Shown here: one piece after another, positions 44,750 through 54,048 of the stretch
Layout of the letters: each line of letters opens with the position of its first letter
How positions within the stretch are numbered: the first letter of the stretch is position 1
Source: Roseococcus sp. SYP-B2431
Lineage (GTDB): Bacteria; Pseudomonadota; Alphaproteobacteria; Acetobacterales; Acetobacteraceae
Direction of reading: 5' to 3'
DNA length: 64,000 nt
Assembly (NCBI RefSeq): GCF_004336745.1
Contig: NZ_SJXD01000027.1
Coordinates: 248,001 to 312,000 of the forward strand
Position numbers and translations under genes: made by a program
The notes under the pieces: model-generated
The model's input: the letters and a program-made list of their open reading frames with translations, nothing else
The model's database searches: none
What the model was told of the DNA's origin: nothing

Positions 44750-46378
44750 ATGGACGAGTTCGACTACGTCATCGTGGGCTGCGGCGCAGCGGGCTCGCTT
44801 CTCGCGGCCCGGCTCAGCGAGGATCCGGCGGTCTCCGTCTGCGTGCTCGAGGCGGGGCCGAAGGACCGCAACCCCTTCATCCATATCCCGGCCGGCTTCA
44901 TCAAGACACTGAAGGACCCCGGCGTCACCTGGCAGTTCAGCACGGAACCCACCGAGCGCACCGGCGGGCGGCGAATCGCCACCGTCCAGGGACGCACGCT
45001 GGGCGGCAGCTCCTCCGTCAATGGGATGATCTACAACCGCGGCCAGCCGGCGGATCTCGACCAATGGGCACAGATGGGCAACCGCGGCTGGGGCTATGCC
45101 GACAGCCTGCCCTATTACCGGCGCACCGAGCGGCGCATCGGCTTCGGCGACGACAGCCGGCGCGGGCGGAGCCAGGGTATCCCGGTCACGGACATGGACT
45201 GGATCCATCCGCTTTCCGAGGCCTTCATCGCGGGCTGCGTCGGTATGGGCATCCCGCGCAACCCGGACTACAACAGCGGCGACCAGGCGGGCGTGGGCTA
45301 TTTCCAGCGCGCGATCCTGAACGGGAAGCGGGTCAGCTCGTACCGGGCCTTCCTGCATGGGGCGCTGAACCGGCCGAACCTTTCGCTGCGCACCAATGCG
45401 CGGGCCAATGCGATCGTGCTGGAGGGCAGGAAGGCCGTCGGCGTGCGCTATATCTCCGAACGCGGCGGCGCGGCCGTCGAGGTGCGGGCGCGGCGCGAGG
45501 TCATCCTGTCCGGCGGCACCGCCAACACGGCGCGGCTGATGCAGGTCTCGGGCATCGGCCCGGCCTGGCTGCTCCAGAAGCTCGGCGTCGAGGTGAAGCA
45601 CGAGCTGGCCGGCGTCGGCGAGAACTTCCGCGACCATTACGCCAGCCGCTTCGTGATGCGCGCCAGGCCCGGCGTCGAGACGCTGAACGAGCTCTCGCGC
45701 GGGCTGAAGCTCGGCAATCAGATCCTGCGCTGGGGCATGAAGCGCGACAGCATCCTCGCCACCGCGCCCTCGCATGTCCACGTCTTCTGGAAGAGCTTCG
45801 AGGGGCTCGACGAGCCGGACCTGCAATGCGTCTTCACCCCCGGTTCCTACAAGGAGGGCATGGTCTATGTGCTGGACGACTATCCCGGCATGACCGCCGG
45901 CGCCTGGCAGCACCGGCCGGAGAGCAAGGGCTGGGTGCGCGCGCGCAGCATGGACGTCTTCGAAGATCCGGAGATCCAGCCCAACTACCTTGCCGACGAG
46001 ATGGACCGGCGGGTGCATATCGGCGGCATGCGGCTGCTGCGGCGGATGCTCTCCACGCCCGAGCTGGCGCCCTTCGTGGACGCCGAGACCCTGCCCGGCC
46101 CGGAGGTGCAGACCGACGACGAGCTGCTGGACTTCGCTTTCCGGAACGGCAGCACGACCTACCACCTCATCGGCACGGCGCGGATGGGGCCGGAGACCGA
46201 CCCCATGGCCGTGGTGGACGACCGGCTGCGCGTGCGCGGGCTGGACGGGCTGCGCGTGGTGGACGCCTCGATCATGCCGTCGATGACCAGCGCCAACACC
46301 TATGCGACGACGCTGATGATCGCGGAGAAGGCCAGCGACTTCATCCGCGGGCGGGAGCTGGAGACGGCGGCGGCCTGA
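44750..46378 (+). CDS. GMC-family FAD-dependent oxidoreductase (choline dehydrogenase-like)
   Basis: A 542-residue flavoprotein of the glucose-methanol-choline family, which oxidises alcohols. The FAD-binding start DYVIVGCGAAGSLLAARL and the second GMC signature GRTLGGSSSVNGMIYNRG are clear. The C-terminus has YHLIGTARMG with the catalytic His and, in SANTYAT, an Asn in place of the second His, as in choline-dehydrogenase-like members. No signal peptide is present. It follows flgH by about 106 bp; the substrate is unknown. Confidence 0.93.
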   Translation: MDEFDYVIVGCGAAGSLLAARLSEDPAVSVCVLEAGPKDRNPFIHIPAGFIKTLKDPGVTWQFSTEPTERTGGRRIATVQGRTLGGSSSVNGMIYNRGQPADLDQWAQMGNRGWGYADSLPYYRRTERRIGFGDDSRRGRSQGIPVTDMDWIHPLSEAFIAGCVGMGIPRNPDYNSGDQAGVGYFQRAILNGKRVSSYRAFLHGALNRPNLSLRTNARANAIVLEGRKAVGVRYISERGGAAVEVRARREVILSGGTANTARLMQVSGIGPAWLLQKLGVEVKHELAGVGENFRDHYASRFVMRARPGVETLNELSRGLKLGNQILRWGMKRDSILATAPSHVHVFWKSFEGLDEPDLQCVFTPGSYKEGMVYVLDDYPGMTAGAWQHRPESKGWVRARSMDVFEDPEIQPNYLADEMDRRVHIGGMRLLRRMLSTPELAPFVDAETLPGPEVQTDDELLDFAFRNGSTTYHLIGTARMGPETDPMAVVDDRLRVRGLDGLRVVDASIMPSMTSANTYATTLMIAEKASDFIRGRELETAAA

Positions 46379-46395
46379 GATCGGGAGAGCGATTC

Positions 46396-46414
46396 GCGGC
46401 TTCGGCGAAGCCGC
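46396..46414. terminator. Hairpin between convergent GMC and M20 genes
   Basis: GCGGCTTC (46396-46403) and GAAGCCGC (46407-46414) form a perfect 8-bp stem with a GGC loop. It lies between the stops of two convergent genes, as a bidirectional terminator would. There is no clear T-run on either side. Confidence 0.5.
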
Positions 46415-46415
46415 C

Positions 46416-47612
46416 TCAGCCGATCGCGCTCTGGCCCCGCGACAACTCCTTCTCCACGATGCCGACGAAGCAGCTCGCGCCGATCGGCAGGAGATCGTCG
46501 TTGAAGTCGTAGCGGCCATTATGGACCGGCACGGCATGGCTGCCATCGGCGCCGGCCTGGCCCAGCAGGAGGAAGGCGCCGCCTGGCGAGGCCTGGAGCA
46601 TGTAGGAAAAATCCTCCCCGGCGGTGAGCGAGGGCAGGTCGTCCTTGATGCCCTCCTCGCCGACCACGGCCGTAGCCGCCTCGCGCGCCAGCGCGGACTG
46701 CTCCGGCGTGTTGATCGTGGGCGGGTAGGAGCGGCGGTAGTCGAGCTGCAGCTCCAGCCCATGCGCGGCGCCGGTGCCCTGGACCATGGTGTGGAAGAGC
46801 TCGTCCATCTGCTTCCGGTTCTCGGGTGTCAGCGTGCGGATGGTGCCGCGCATCTCGACCACCTCGGGCAGCACGATGTCGGAGGTGCCGGCGTGGAACT
46901 GGCCGATGCTGAGCACCGCCGTGCTGTGCGGATTCATCCGCCGGCTCACCAGCGATTGCAGCGCGCTGTAGAGCTGCGTCGCGCCCGGAAGCGGATCGAG
47001 GCCGAGATGGGGGGCGGCCGCGTGGCTGCTGCGGCCCTTCAGCTTGATCGAGAAATAATCCACGGCCGCGAGCACCGTGCCCGGGCGGATCGCGACGATG
47101 CCGAGCGGCAGGGTCGGCTGGTTGTGGAGGCCGTAGACCGCGTCGCAGGGAAAACGCTGGAACAGCCCGTCCTCGATCATGGCGAGCGCCCCGGTCAGAC
47201 CCTCCTCCGCGGGCTGGAAGATGAAGTGGACGGTCCCCGCGAAGTCGCGCGTCGCGGCCAGGTGCTTCGCGGTGCCGAGCAGCATGGCCGTGTGCCCGTC
47301 ATGGCCGCAGGCATGCATGGCATGGGGATTGGTGCTGCGATGGGCGAAGTCGTTCAGCTCCGGCATGGGCAGCGCGTCCATGTCGGCCCGCAGGCCGATG
47401 CTGCGATTGCCCGGGTGCCTGCCGCGCAGCACGCCGACGACCCCTGTCTTCCCGAGCCCGCGATGCACCTCGATCCCCCAGGATTCGAGCTTCTCGGCCA
47501 CCAGGCCGGAGGTGCGGACCTCCTCGTAGCCGATCTCCGGATGGGCGTGGATGTCGCGGCGCCACTCCCGCATCTCGGGCTTCAGCGCTGCGAGGGCTTC
47601 GAGGATCGGCAT
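46416..47612 (-). CDS. M20 family amidohydrolase (aminoacylase / hippurate hydrolase-like)
   Basis: This 398-residue zinc enzyme belongs to the M20D group that cleaves N-acyl amino acids or similar amides. Metal-binding residues are visible: DMDALP at 77-82, HACGHDGH at 100-107, and the paired acids E136-E137 in FQPAEEG. The dimerisation domain contains AAVDYFSIKLKGRSSHAA. Start ATG 47612 is preceded by 22 bp after the M81 gene. It is the last of five hydrolase genes on one transcript, ahead of a hairpin. Confidence 0.92.
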   Translation of the reverse strand: MPILEALAALKPEMREWRRDIHAHPEIGYEEVRTSGLVAEKLESWGIEVHRGLGKTGVVGVLRGRHPGNRSIGLRADMDALPMPELNDFAHRSTNPHAMHACGHDGHTAMLLGTAKHLAATRDFAGTVHFIFQPAEEGLTGALAMIEDGLFQRFPCDAVYGLHNQPTLPLGIVAIRPGTVLAAVDYFSIKLKGRSSHAAAPHLGLDPLPGATQLYSALQSLVSRRMNPHSTAVLSIGQFHAGTSDIVLPEVVEMRGTIRTLTPENRKQMDELFHTMVQGTGAAHGLELQLDYRRSYPPTINTPEQSALAREAATAVVGEEGIKDDLPSLTAGEDFSYMLQASPGGAFLLLGQAGADGSHAVPVHNGRYDFNDDLLPIGASCFVGIVEKELSRGQSAIG

Positions 47613-47634
47613 GGGAGTGCTCCGTGGCTGATGG

Positions 47635-49173
47635 CTATTCCGCGCCGCCCTCGGGAGCGGTCGGGCGTCGATACTGGCGCCAGCCGAAGCGGCGGTTGTC
47701 GCCGGGCCGGAGACGCATCTCCTCGCGCAGGGCGGTGAAGGGGAGCGTCGCGGGATCGGCCACCACGGGGCCGGGCGCCGCGGCGACGACCACCGTCTCC
47801 GCGATCGGCTGGAAATGCGCGCGGAAATGCACGCTGGACTTCACCGCGACGATCTTCTGCTCGGAGGGCTCGACGCCGATGTGCCGGAACATCGACTGGT
47901 CATGCGCCTGCATCTTCCGGCTGACGATGACCACGCGAACGCCGCCGATGCGCAGCAGAGCGGAGGGGCCGAGATCGGCGGGGTTCCCCTTCCCCATCGG
48001 GCCGGTCAGCGTGAACTTCCCGTCGCCCAGCCGCTCGACCACGCCGGTGACCTGCAGGGGCGCGCCGTCGCTCTTGCCGCCCAGGGCAAGGCTGACCGTG
48101 GCTCCCTCCCCCGCCGCGTGGCAGGCCAGGGCCGCCTCGGCGTCGTTCATCGGGGCGATGACGGCGCCCTGCGCGTCCTGGCGGATCAGCTCGGCCAGCA
48201 GGCCGGTGGTGTCGCCATGGCCGCCGCCGCCGGGATTGTCCTGCGTGTCGGCGATCACCACCGGCTTGCCGGCCCGGGAGGCCACGCGGATGGCCTCGGC
48301 CACGGCGTCGGGCGCCTCCTGCACGCCGCCGATGAAGGCGCTCTCCCGGCCCGCGATGTGCTTCGCCAGCGCGTCGGCGGCCGCCGTGGCGCCCTCCTTC
48401 GTCTCGGCATAGGCGGCGATCGCCTGGCCGCAGCCCGGGAAGTCCGCATAGGGAAAGCCGAAGCAATAGGCGAGCTCGACGATGTCCTGCTCCAGCTCCA
48501 GGCGCCTGGCCATGACGCCGGCCATGGGCTCGACCATGGTGCATTGGCTGGTGATGGGGATGAGGAAGTCGAGCTCACGGAAGGCCATGGCCCAGGGCCT
48601 GCCGCGCGCGATGCGTTGCAGCAATAGGCTCATGGAGCGCCGGCCGACCGCGAGCATGTCGATATGCGGATAGGTGCGGTATGGCACGATGACGTCGGCG
48701 AGTTCGGCCATCTGTCGCGTCATATTGGCGTGCGGGTCGAGCGTGATGGCGAGCGGGACGTCGTGGCCGGCGACGGCGCGCACGCGGCGCATGACCTCGC
48801 CCTCGGCATCCGGATGGTCCTCGCTGACCATGGCGCCGTGGAGGTCGAGGAAGATGCCGTCGAGCGGCCCCTCCATCAGCGCCTGGGAGAGCGCGTCGAC
48901 GATCATAGCGCTGATGCGTTCGAAGGCCTCGCGCGTCACGGGGCCGGCGGGCTGGGCGAAGGTCCAGCCGAGCGGGACGATCTCCGCTCCCCGGCCGGTC
49001 GCCTCGGTGATGGCGGCGGCGGCGCAGGCCGAAGTTCCGCGCAGCCCGTCGAGCATCGTCGCCGGGCGCTGCAGCGGCGGCAGGCCGCCCGGCTGGAGGA
49101 AGTTCAACCAGTTCGTGGCGACGGGGGCGAAGGAATGGCTCTCGTGCAGGAAGCCGCCGACGGCGATGCGCAT
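47635..49173 (-). CDS. M81 family metallopeptidase (MlrC-like)
   Basis: A 512-residue zinc protein resembling microcystinase C (MlrC) of family M81, which degrades linear peptides. It begins MRIAVGGFLHESHSF and contains LDLHGAMVSEDHPDAEGE and ITLDPHANMTRQM, the family metal-site blocks. The C-terminal MlrC domain holds DTQDNPGGGGHGDTTG. It is encoded only 3 bp after the second HyuC-like gene. Although named for microcystin breakdown, most members act on other amides; the role here is unknown. Confidence 0.9.
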   Translation of the reverse strand: MRIAVGGFLHESHSFAPVATNWLNFLQPGGLPPLQRPATMLDGLRGTSACAAAAITEATGRGAEIVPLGWTFAQPAGPVTREAFERISAMIVDALSQALMEGPLDGIFLDLHGAMVSEDHPDAEGEVMRRVRAVAGHDVPLAITLDPHANMTRQMAELADVIVPYRTYPHIDMLAVGRRSMSLLLQRIARGRPWAMAFRELDFLIPITSQCTMVEPMAGVMARRLELEQDIVELAYCFGFPYADFPGCGQAIAAYAETKEGATAAADALAKHIAGRESAFIGGVQEAPDAVAEAIRVASRAGKPVVIADTQDNPGGGGHGDTTGLLAELIRQDAQGAVIAPMNDAEAALACHAAGEGATVSLALGGKSDGAPLQVTGVVERLGDGKFTLTGPMGKGNPADLGPSALLRIGGVRVVIVSRKMQAHDQSMFRHIGVEPSEQKIVAVKSSVHFRAHFQPIAETVVVAAAPGPVVADPATLPFTALREEMRLRPGDNRRFGWRQYRRPTAPEGGAE

Positions 49174-49176
49174 CTC

Positions 49177-50421
49177 TTACTGGTCCTTGGAATTCGCGGT
49201 GGCGATGACGGCGTCGGCGAGCACCCGCAAGCCCTTCTCCGCCCATTCGCGGGAGATGGATTCGCTGGGATGATGGCTGACGCCGCCATGGCAGGGGATA
49301 AAGAGCATCACCGCCGGCATGCGCGCGGCGGCGTGATAGGCGTCGTGCCCGGCGCCGGAAAGGATGTCACGGTGGCGGGCGCCGTGTCGCTCGGCGGCCT
49401 CCCGCAGACGGGCGGCCAGGGTCTCGTCGAAGGCGACGCGCGGGAAGGACCAGTAGGGCTCGCGCACGACGCTCACCTTCCGGCGCGCGGCGATCGCGGC
49501 CATGGCGGCGTCGGCCTCGTCGAGAAGCCGGCGGAGCGTCTCGTTGGAGGGATGGCGATATTCGAAGGCGAAGCGGGCGCCGCCGGGCACCACGCCATCC
49601 GCGCCGGGATCGGCCATGAAGCGGCAGACCGTCATGCGCCCCTCGGGCGCGAGGCGATACAGGATCGCCTCGCCGGCCGCGATCATCTCGCAGGCCGCGA
49701 GCACGCCGTCGCGGCGCATCTCCATAGGGGTGGTGCCGGCATGGCTGGTCTCGCCGGTGACGGTGACGAGGGCGCGCTCGGTGGCGAAGCCGCCGGTGAC
49801 GATGCCGAGGTCATGGCCTTCCGCCTCCAGAACGGGCCCCTGCTCGATATGCGCCTCGAAATAGGCGGCGGCGTTCTGCAGGGCCGCGGGATCGGCGGCG
49901 CCGGCCCAGCCCGTGGCCTGCAGCGCGTCGCCATAGCGCTCGCCATCGTCGATCGCGGGCGCGTTCAGCACCGTTTCCTCGGAGAGAATGCCCATGGCGC
50001 CGGCCGCGCCGATCATGGAAGGGCTGAAGCGGCAGCCCTCCTCGCTGGTCCAGTTCACCAGAACGATCGGCGCCTCGGTGACGGTGCCGCTTTCGTGCAG
50101 CGCATGCAGGATCTCGAGGCCCGCGAGCACGCCATAGGGCCCGTCGAACTTCCCGCCCGAGGGTTGCGTGTCGAGATGGCTGCCGACCAGCACCGGCTTG
50201 CGCGCGGGATCCCGGCCCTCGCGCCGCAGCGCCATGTTGCCGAGCCGGTCGACCGTGACCGACAGGCCGATCTCCTCGCCCCAGCGTTGCAGCAGCGCGC
50301 GCGCCTCGCCGTCCAGCTTCGAGAGCGCGGGGCGGTTGTTGCCGCCCCCGGGGATCGGGCCGATCCGTGCCATCTCCATGAGGCGGTCCCAGAGCCGGTC
50401 GGGCGAGAGCGGCAGGTTCAA
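49177..50421 (-). CDS. Zn-dependent hydrolase of the HyuC/allantoate amidohydrolase family (paralogue 2)
   Basis: A 414-residue M20-type hydrolase for N-carbamoyl amino acids or allantoate-like ureides. Metal ligands sit in GSHLDTQPSGGKFDG (H82, D84, D93) and EEGCRF. The TTG at 50421 is proposed as start: it overlaps the stop of the previous gene (TTGA), and the resulting MNLPLSPDRLWDRLMEMARI aligns with the start of paralogue 1. No ATG is available nearby. It forms a tandem pair with the gene at 50418-51677, so the two enzymes may handle related ureides or successive steps. Confidence 0.88.
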   Translation of the reverse strand: MNLPLSPDRLWDRLMEMARIGPIPGGGNNRPALSKLDGEARALLQRWGEEIGLSVTVDRLGNMALRREGRDPARKPVLVGSHLDTQPSGGKFDGPYGVLAGLEILHALHESGTVTEAPIVLVNWTSEEGCRFSPSMIGAAGAMGILSEETVLNAPAIDDGERYGDALQATGWAGAADPAALQNAAAYFEAHIEQGPVLEAEGHDLGIVTGGFATERALVTVTGETSHAGTTPMEMRRDGVLAACEMIAAGEAILYRLAPEGRMTVCRFMADPGADGVVPGGARFAFEYRHPSNETLRRLLDEADAAMAAIAARRKVSVVREPYWSFPRVAFDETLAARLREAAERHGARHRDILSGAGHDAYHAAARMPAVMLFIPCHGGVSHHPSESISREWAEKGLRVLADAVIATANSKDQ

Positions 50422-51677
50422 GGCTTCACGAGCCCCGCCGTGGCCAGCGCCGCATCGGCCAGCACCTGCAGGCCGGCCGTGGCCCATTCGGGGGTGATGC
50501 TCTCGGCCTCGTTGTGGCTGAGCCCGCCATGGCAGGGGCAGAAGACCATCACGGTAGGCACCTTGCGCGCCATGTAGACGGCGTCATGGCCGATGCCGGT
50601 CGGGATGTCGCGCCATTTCAGCCCGCGCGCCGTGGCGCCGTCCCGGGCGCGCTGGATCAGCACGGGGTCGAAGGGCGTGTTGGGCGAGTGCCAGAAATTC
50701 GTCACGGTGATCGTCACGCCGCGCACCAGCGCAAGCTCCGCGGCGCGCGCCTTCAGCCTGGCTTCCATCGCCGCCAGGCATTCGGGATCGCCGTGGCGCA
50801 TGTCGATGGTGAAGAAGACGCGGCTGGGCGCAATATTGCGGCTGGCTGGATAGATGTCCACGACGCCGACCGTGCCGCGGCCCGGCTCGCCGGTGGGCGA
50901 GACGGTGCCGAGCGCGATCTCCTCGACGGCGGCCATGAGCGGCGCCGCGGCCATGAGCGCGTCGCGACGCCCGGCCATGGGCGAGCCGCCATGCGCCTCC
51001 TCGCCCTCCACCACCACCTCGAACCAGGTCTGGCCGAGCGCGTGGGTCACCACGCCGACGTCGAAGCCGCCATCCTCCAGCAGCTTGCCCTGCTCAATAT
51101 GCAGCTCCAGGTAATGTCCGACCTTCTGCAGATCGTCCGGGTCGGCCGCGCCCTGCCAGCCGATGCGCCGCAGCTCCTCGCCGAAGACGGCGCCGTCGAA
51201 GGCGGTTTTCGCCAGCACCTCCGCCTCGGTGAAGACGCCCATCGCCGCGCCGCTGCCCATCATGGGGGGCGAGAAGCGCGAGCCCTCCTCATTGGTCCAG
51301 TTGATGAGGAGGAGCGCCGCCTCGGTCTCCGCGCCGGCCTCGTGCAGGGCGCGCATGATCTCCAGGCCCGCGAGCACGCCGAGCACCCCGTCGTACTTGC
51401 CGCCCGTGGGCTGGGTGTCGAGATGGCTGCCAAGGGCGACGGGCGGCAGCGACGGGTTCTTCCCCTCGCGGCGGAAGATCATGTTGCCGAGGCGATCGAC
51501 GCTCAGCGTCAGGCCGACGGCCTCGCCCCACTTCCGGAACAGCGCGCGCCCCTCCGCGTCGACGTCGGTCAGCGTCTGGCGGTTGCAGCCGCCCTTGGGC
51601 GTGCCGCCGATCTTCGCCATCTCCATCAGGCTGTCCCAGAGCCGGGCGCCGGACAGAGGAAGATTGGTCTGGCTCAT
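50418..51677 (-). CDS. Zn-dependent hydrolase of the HyuC/allantoate amidohydrolase family (paralogue 1)
   Basis: This 419-residue M20-type metallohydrolase has H85, D87 and D97 in GSHLDTQPTGGKYDG, E130-E131 in NEEGSRF, and IGHDAVY near the C-terminus. It closely resembles its downstream neighbour, showing a local gene duplication. The family cleaves carbamoyl or ureido groups from amino acids, allantoate and ureidoglycolate. The start ATG overlaps the stop of the M20 gene upstream (ATGA). Members differ in substrate, so none is assigned. Confidence 0.9.
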   Translation of the reverse strand: MSQTNLPLSGARLWDSLMEMAKIGGTPKGGCNRQTLTDVDAEGRALFRKWGEAVGLTLSVDRLGNMIFRREGKNPSLPPVALGSHLDTQPTGGKYDGVLGVLAGLEIMRALHEAGAETEAALLLINWTNEEGSRFSPPMMGSGAAMGVFTEAEVLAKTAFDGAVFGEELRRIGWQGAADPDDLQKVGHYLELHIEQGKLLEDGGFDVGVVTHALGQTWFEVVVEGEEAHGGSPMAGRRDALMAAAPLMAAVEEIALGTVSPTGEPGRGTVGVVDIYPASRNIAPSRVFFTIDMRHGDPECLAAMEARLKARAAELALVRGVTITVTNFWHSPNTPFDPVLIQRARDGATARGLKWRDIPTGIGHDAVYMARKVPTVMVFCPCHGGLSHNEAESITPEWATAGLQVLADAALATAGLVKP

Positions 51678-52963
51678 GCGCTCTCCACCCCGCACCACTC
51701 CGCCATGGTCAGTGCGATGCTGCGCGTGATGCCATGCAGGCTCTCGATGCCGACGCTCTCGTCGATGCCATGGATCTCCTGCGCATCCGGCCCGAAGACC
51801 ATGCAGGGGATCTCGCCGTGGAGCACGAAATGGCGCGCGTCGGTGAGGCCCAGGATGGGCATGCCGCGCAGCTCCCGGCCCGTGGCCTCGGCATAGCTGC
51901 GGCGGCAGAGCCGGCCGATATCGGTCTCCACCGAGAGCTCGCAGGCCTCGGCCATGAAGCCCTTGAATTCCAGCTTCACCTGCGTGCCGCGCAGGCGCTC
52001 GTCCGTCGCGGCCCGGGCCACCAGCCGCTCGATATCCTCGCGCACCCGGCGGGCGGGATAGCCGAGCATGACGCCGACGCGCATGCCGATGCGGCAGCGC
52101 GTCGCGACCGAGCTGTTCCACTCGCCGCCCTGGATCGTGCCGAAATTGACGTTGACCGGGTGGTTCACGCCATGGAAGGCAGCGTGGATGTTCTCGGCCC
52201 GGTTCCGCTCGGCCTCGTAGTCCTTGAAGGCGGCGGCGATCACGTTCGCCGCCTCGATCGCATTGATGCCCGACTGCATGTCCCGCACATGCGCGGGGCG
52301 CCCGCTGACCGTGACCCAGGCCCAGACCACGCCCACCTCGGCGGAGTAGTAGGCGTCCACGCCCGGCCCGGGCTCGGGGATGATGGCGGCGTCGGCCCTC
52401 GGCATCGCCAGCATGGTCGCCAGCGCGCCGTTGCCGGTGCACTCCTCCTCGATCACCGCCTGGAGCTGGACCTCGGCCGCGGGCTGGAGGCCGGCTCGCC
52501 GGAGCGCCTCGAAGGCCATGCAATAGGAGACCACGCCGGCCTTCATGTCGCCGGCGCCGCGTCCATAGACCCGGCCGTCGCGGATGGACGGGACATAGGG
52601 CGGGGTCTCCCACATGTCGGCCGCGCCCTCGGGCACCACGTCGACATGGCCTTGCAGGACCAGGCTGCGGCCCTTCGCCGCCTTCGGCCGATGGATCGCG
52701 GCGACATTGTCCCGTCCCTCGTAGGAGATCAGCGGCGGCGAGAAGCCGGGATGGTCCTTCAGCTGCTCCGGCACCGTCGGCACGCGGAAGGGCGAAAGGC
52801 CGAGGCGACGGTACAGCCGCTCCATCTCGTTCAGCGCCGGGGCCTCGTTGCCCAGCGTCGAGGGACAGCGCACCAGCCGGAACAGCCAGTCCAGCGTCTC
52901 GTCGCGCAGGGAATCGGCGGCATCCAGGATGGCGCGCCGGGCGCCGGCATCGAGGGAGTTCAT
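51674..52963 (-). CDS. M20 family peptidase/deacylase (ArgE/DapE-like)
   Basis: A 429-residue zinc enzyme of the ArgE/DapE/CPG2-type M20 group. The first metal site is LVLQGHVDVV (H106, D108), the second GRGAGDMKAG, and EEECTGNGA supplies the catalytic Glu pair. It may act on N-acyl amino acids or small peptides. ATG 52963 is preferred over 52975, but no strong ribosome-binding site is seen for either. It is the first gene of the five-gene hydrolase operon and diverges from the deacetylase at 53029. Confidence 0.9.
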   Translation of the reverse strand: MNSLDAGARRAILDAADSLRDETLDWLFRLVRCPSTLGNEAPALNEMERLYRRLGLSPFRVPTVPEQLKDHPGFSPPLISYEGRDNVAAIHRPKAAKGRSLVLQGHVDVVPEGAADMWETPPYVPSIRDGRVYGRGAGDMKAGVVSYCMAFEALRRAGLQPAAEVQLQAVIEEECTGNGALATMLAMPRADAAIIPEPGPGVDAYYSAEVGVVWAWVTVSGRPAHVRDMQSGINAIEAANVIAAAFKDYEAERNRAENIHAAFHGVNHPVNVNFGTIQGGEWNSSVATRCRIGMRVGVMLGYPARRVREDIERLVARAATDERLRGTQVKLEFKGFMAEACELSVETDIGRLCRRSYAEATGRELRGMPILGLTDARHFVLHGEIPCMVFGPDAQEIHGIDESVGIESLHGITRSIALTMAEWCGVESA

Positions 52964-53028
52964 GCAGGGCAGCATGGCCGTCGCCCGGCGCGGTTGTCCA
53001 GGCCACCAAGGCGCGCTTCACTCGCGGA

Positions 53029-54048
53029 ATGAAAGCCTTCCACCATCCTGACGAAGCGCGGCATTCCCCTCGGTTCTTCCTGACGCGCGGCACCCTGCGC
53101 CCGAACTTCGAGATTCCGGCGCGCGCCGCCTCGCTGCGGGCCGGGCTGGATGGGCTGGGCATCGTGCCTGAGGCGACGAAGCCCGCCACGCGCGAGGAGC
53201 TGCTGACGCTCAACACGCCGGATTATCTGGACTTCCTCGAGCAGGCCGCCGCGCAATGGGCCGAACTGCCCGGGGCCGGCGCGGAGATCGTGGCCAATAT
53301 CCACCCGACGCCGGAGATGCTGGCGCAGATGGCGCGCGCGCCCGGCCATGTCATCTCACGGGCCGGCATGCACATGGCCGACACCGCCTGCCCCATCGGC
53401 CCCGGCACCTGGGAGGCCTCGATCGGCGCCGCCGGCTGCGCGCTGGCGGCGGCGGATGCCGTCGCGAAAGGGGGCGTCGCCTATGCTCTTTGCCGCCCGC
53501 CCGGCCACCATGCCTATGCGAGCCGCGCCGGCGGCCATTGCTACATCAACAACAGCGCGCTCGCCGCCCAGCGCCTGCGGGATTCGGGCGCCGCGCGCGT
53601 GGCCGTGCTCGACATCGACAGCCACCACGGCAACGGCACGCAGGGCATCTTCTGGGAGCGCGAGGACGTGCTCACCGTTTCGATTCACGGCGACCCGACG
53701 CGCTACTATCCGTGGTACGTCGGCTTCGCCGAGGAGACGGGAACGGCCAACCTCAACCTTCCGCAGCCCTTCGGCACCGGCGACGAGGGCTGGCTGGCCG
53801 CGCTCGACACCGCCATCGCCGCGATCCGCCGCTTCCGCCCCGATGCGCTCGTCGTGCCTCTGGGCTTCGATGCCAGCGAGTTCGAGCCACTGGCCGCGCT
53901 GAAGGTCACGCAGGAGGGCTTCGCCCGCGCCGGCGCGGCCATCGGCGCGCTGAGGCTGCCGACCGTGCTCTGCCAGGAGGGCGGCTACAACGTGGATCTG
54001 CTCGGCACCCTGCTGCAGCGCTTCCTCACCGGCTTCGGAGAAGCGTGA
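53029..54048 (+). CDS. Histone deacetylase-family protein (acetylpolyamine amidohydrolase-like)
   Basis: This 339-residue protein has the arginase/deacetylase fold. Catalytic and zinc residues are visible: PPGHHA (H160-H161), DIDSHHGNG (D197, H199), and GFDAS (Asp near 283). The start MKAFHHPDEARHSPRFFL matches acetylpolyamine amidohydrolases and related bacterial deacetylases. It would remove acetyl groups from polyamines or other small molecules. Its stop shares a base with the start of the dipeptidase (TGATG), so the two are co-expressed. The spe genes lie 19 kb away and no direct link is claimed. Confidence 0.92.
   Translation: MKAFHHPDEARHSPRFFLTRGTLRPNFEIPARAASLRAGLDGLGIVPEATKPATREELLTLNTPDYLDFLEQAAAQWAELPGAGAEIVANIHPTPEMLAQMARAPGHVISRAGMHMADTACPIGPGTWEASIGAAGCALAAADAVAKGGVAYALCRPPGHHAYASRAGGHCYINNSALAAQRLRDSGAARVAVLDIDSHHGNGTQGIFWEREDVLTVSIHGDPTRYYPWYVGFAEETGTANLNLPQPFGTGDEGWLAALDTAIAAIRRFRPDALVVPLGFDASEFEPLAALKVTQEGFARAGAAIGALRLPTVLCQEGGYNVDLLGTLLQRFLTGFGEA

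Noticed and set aside
51678-53216. N-terminal extension of HyuC paralogue 1 to 932 residues
   Set aside because: It overlaps the complete M20 gene out of frame, and the start at 51677 is fixed by an ATGA overlap.
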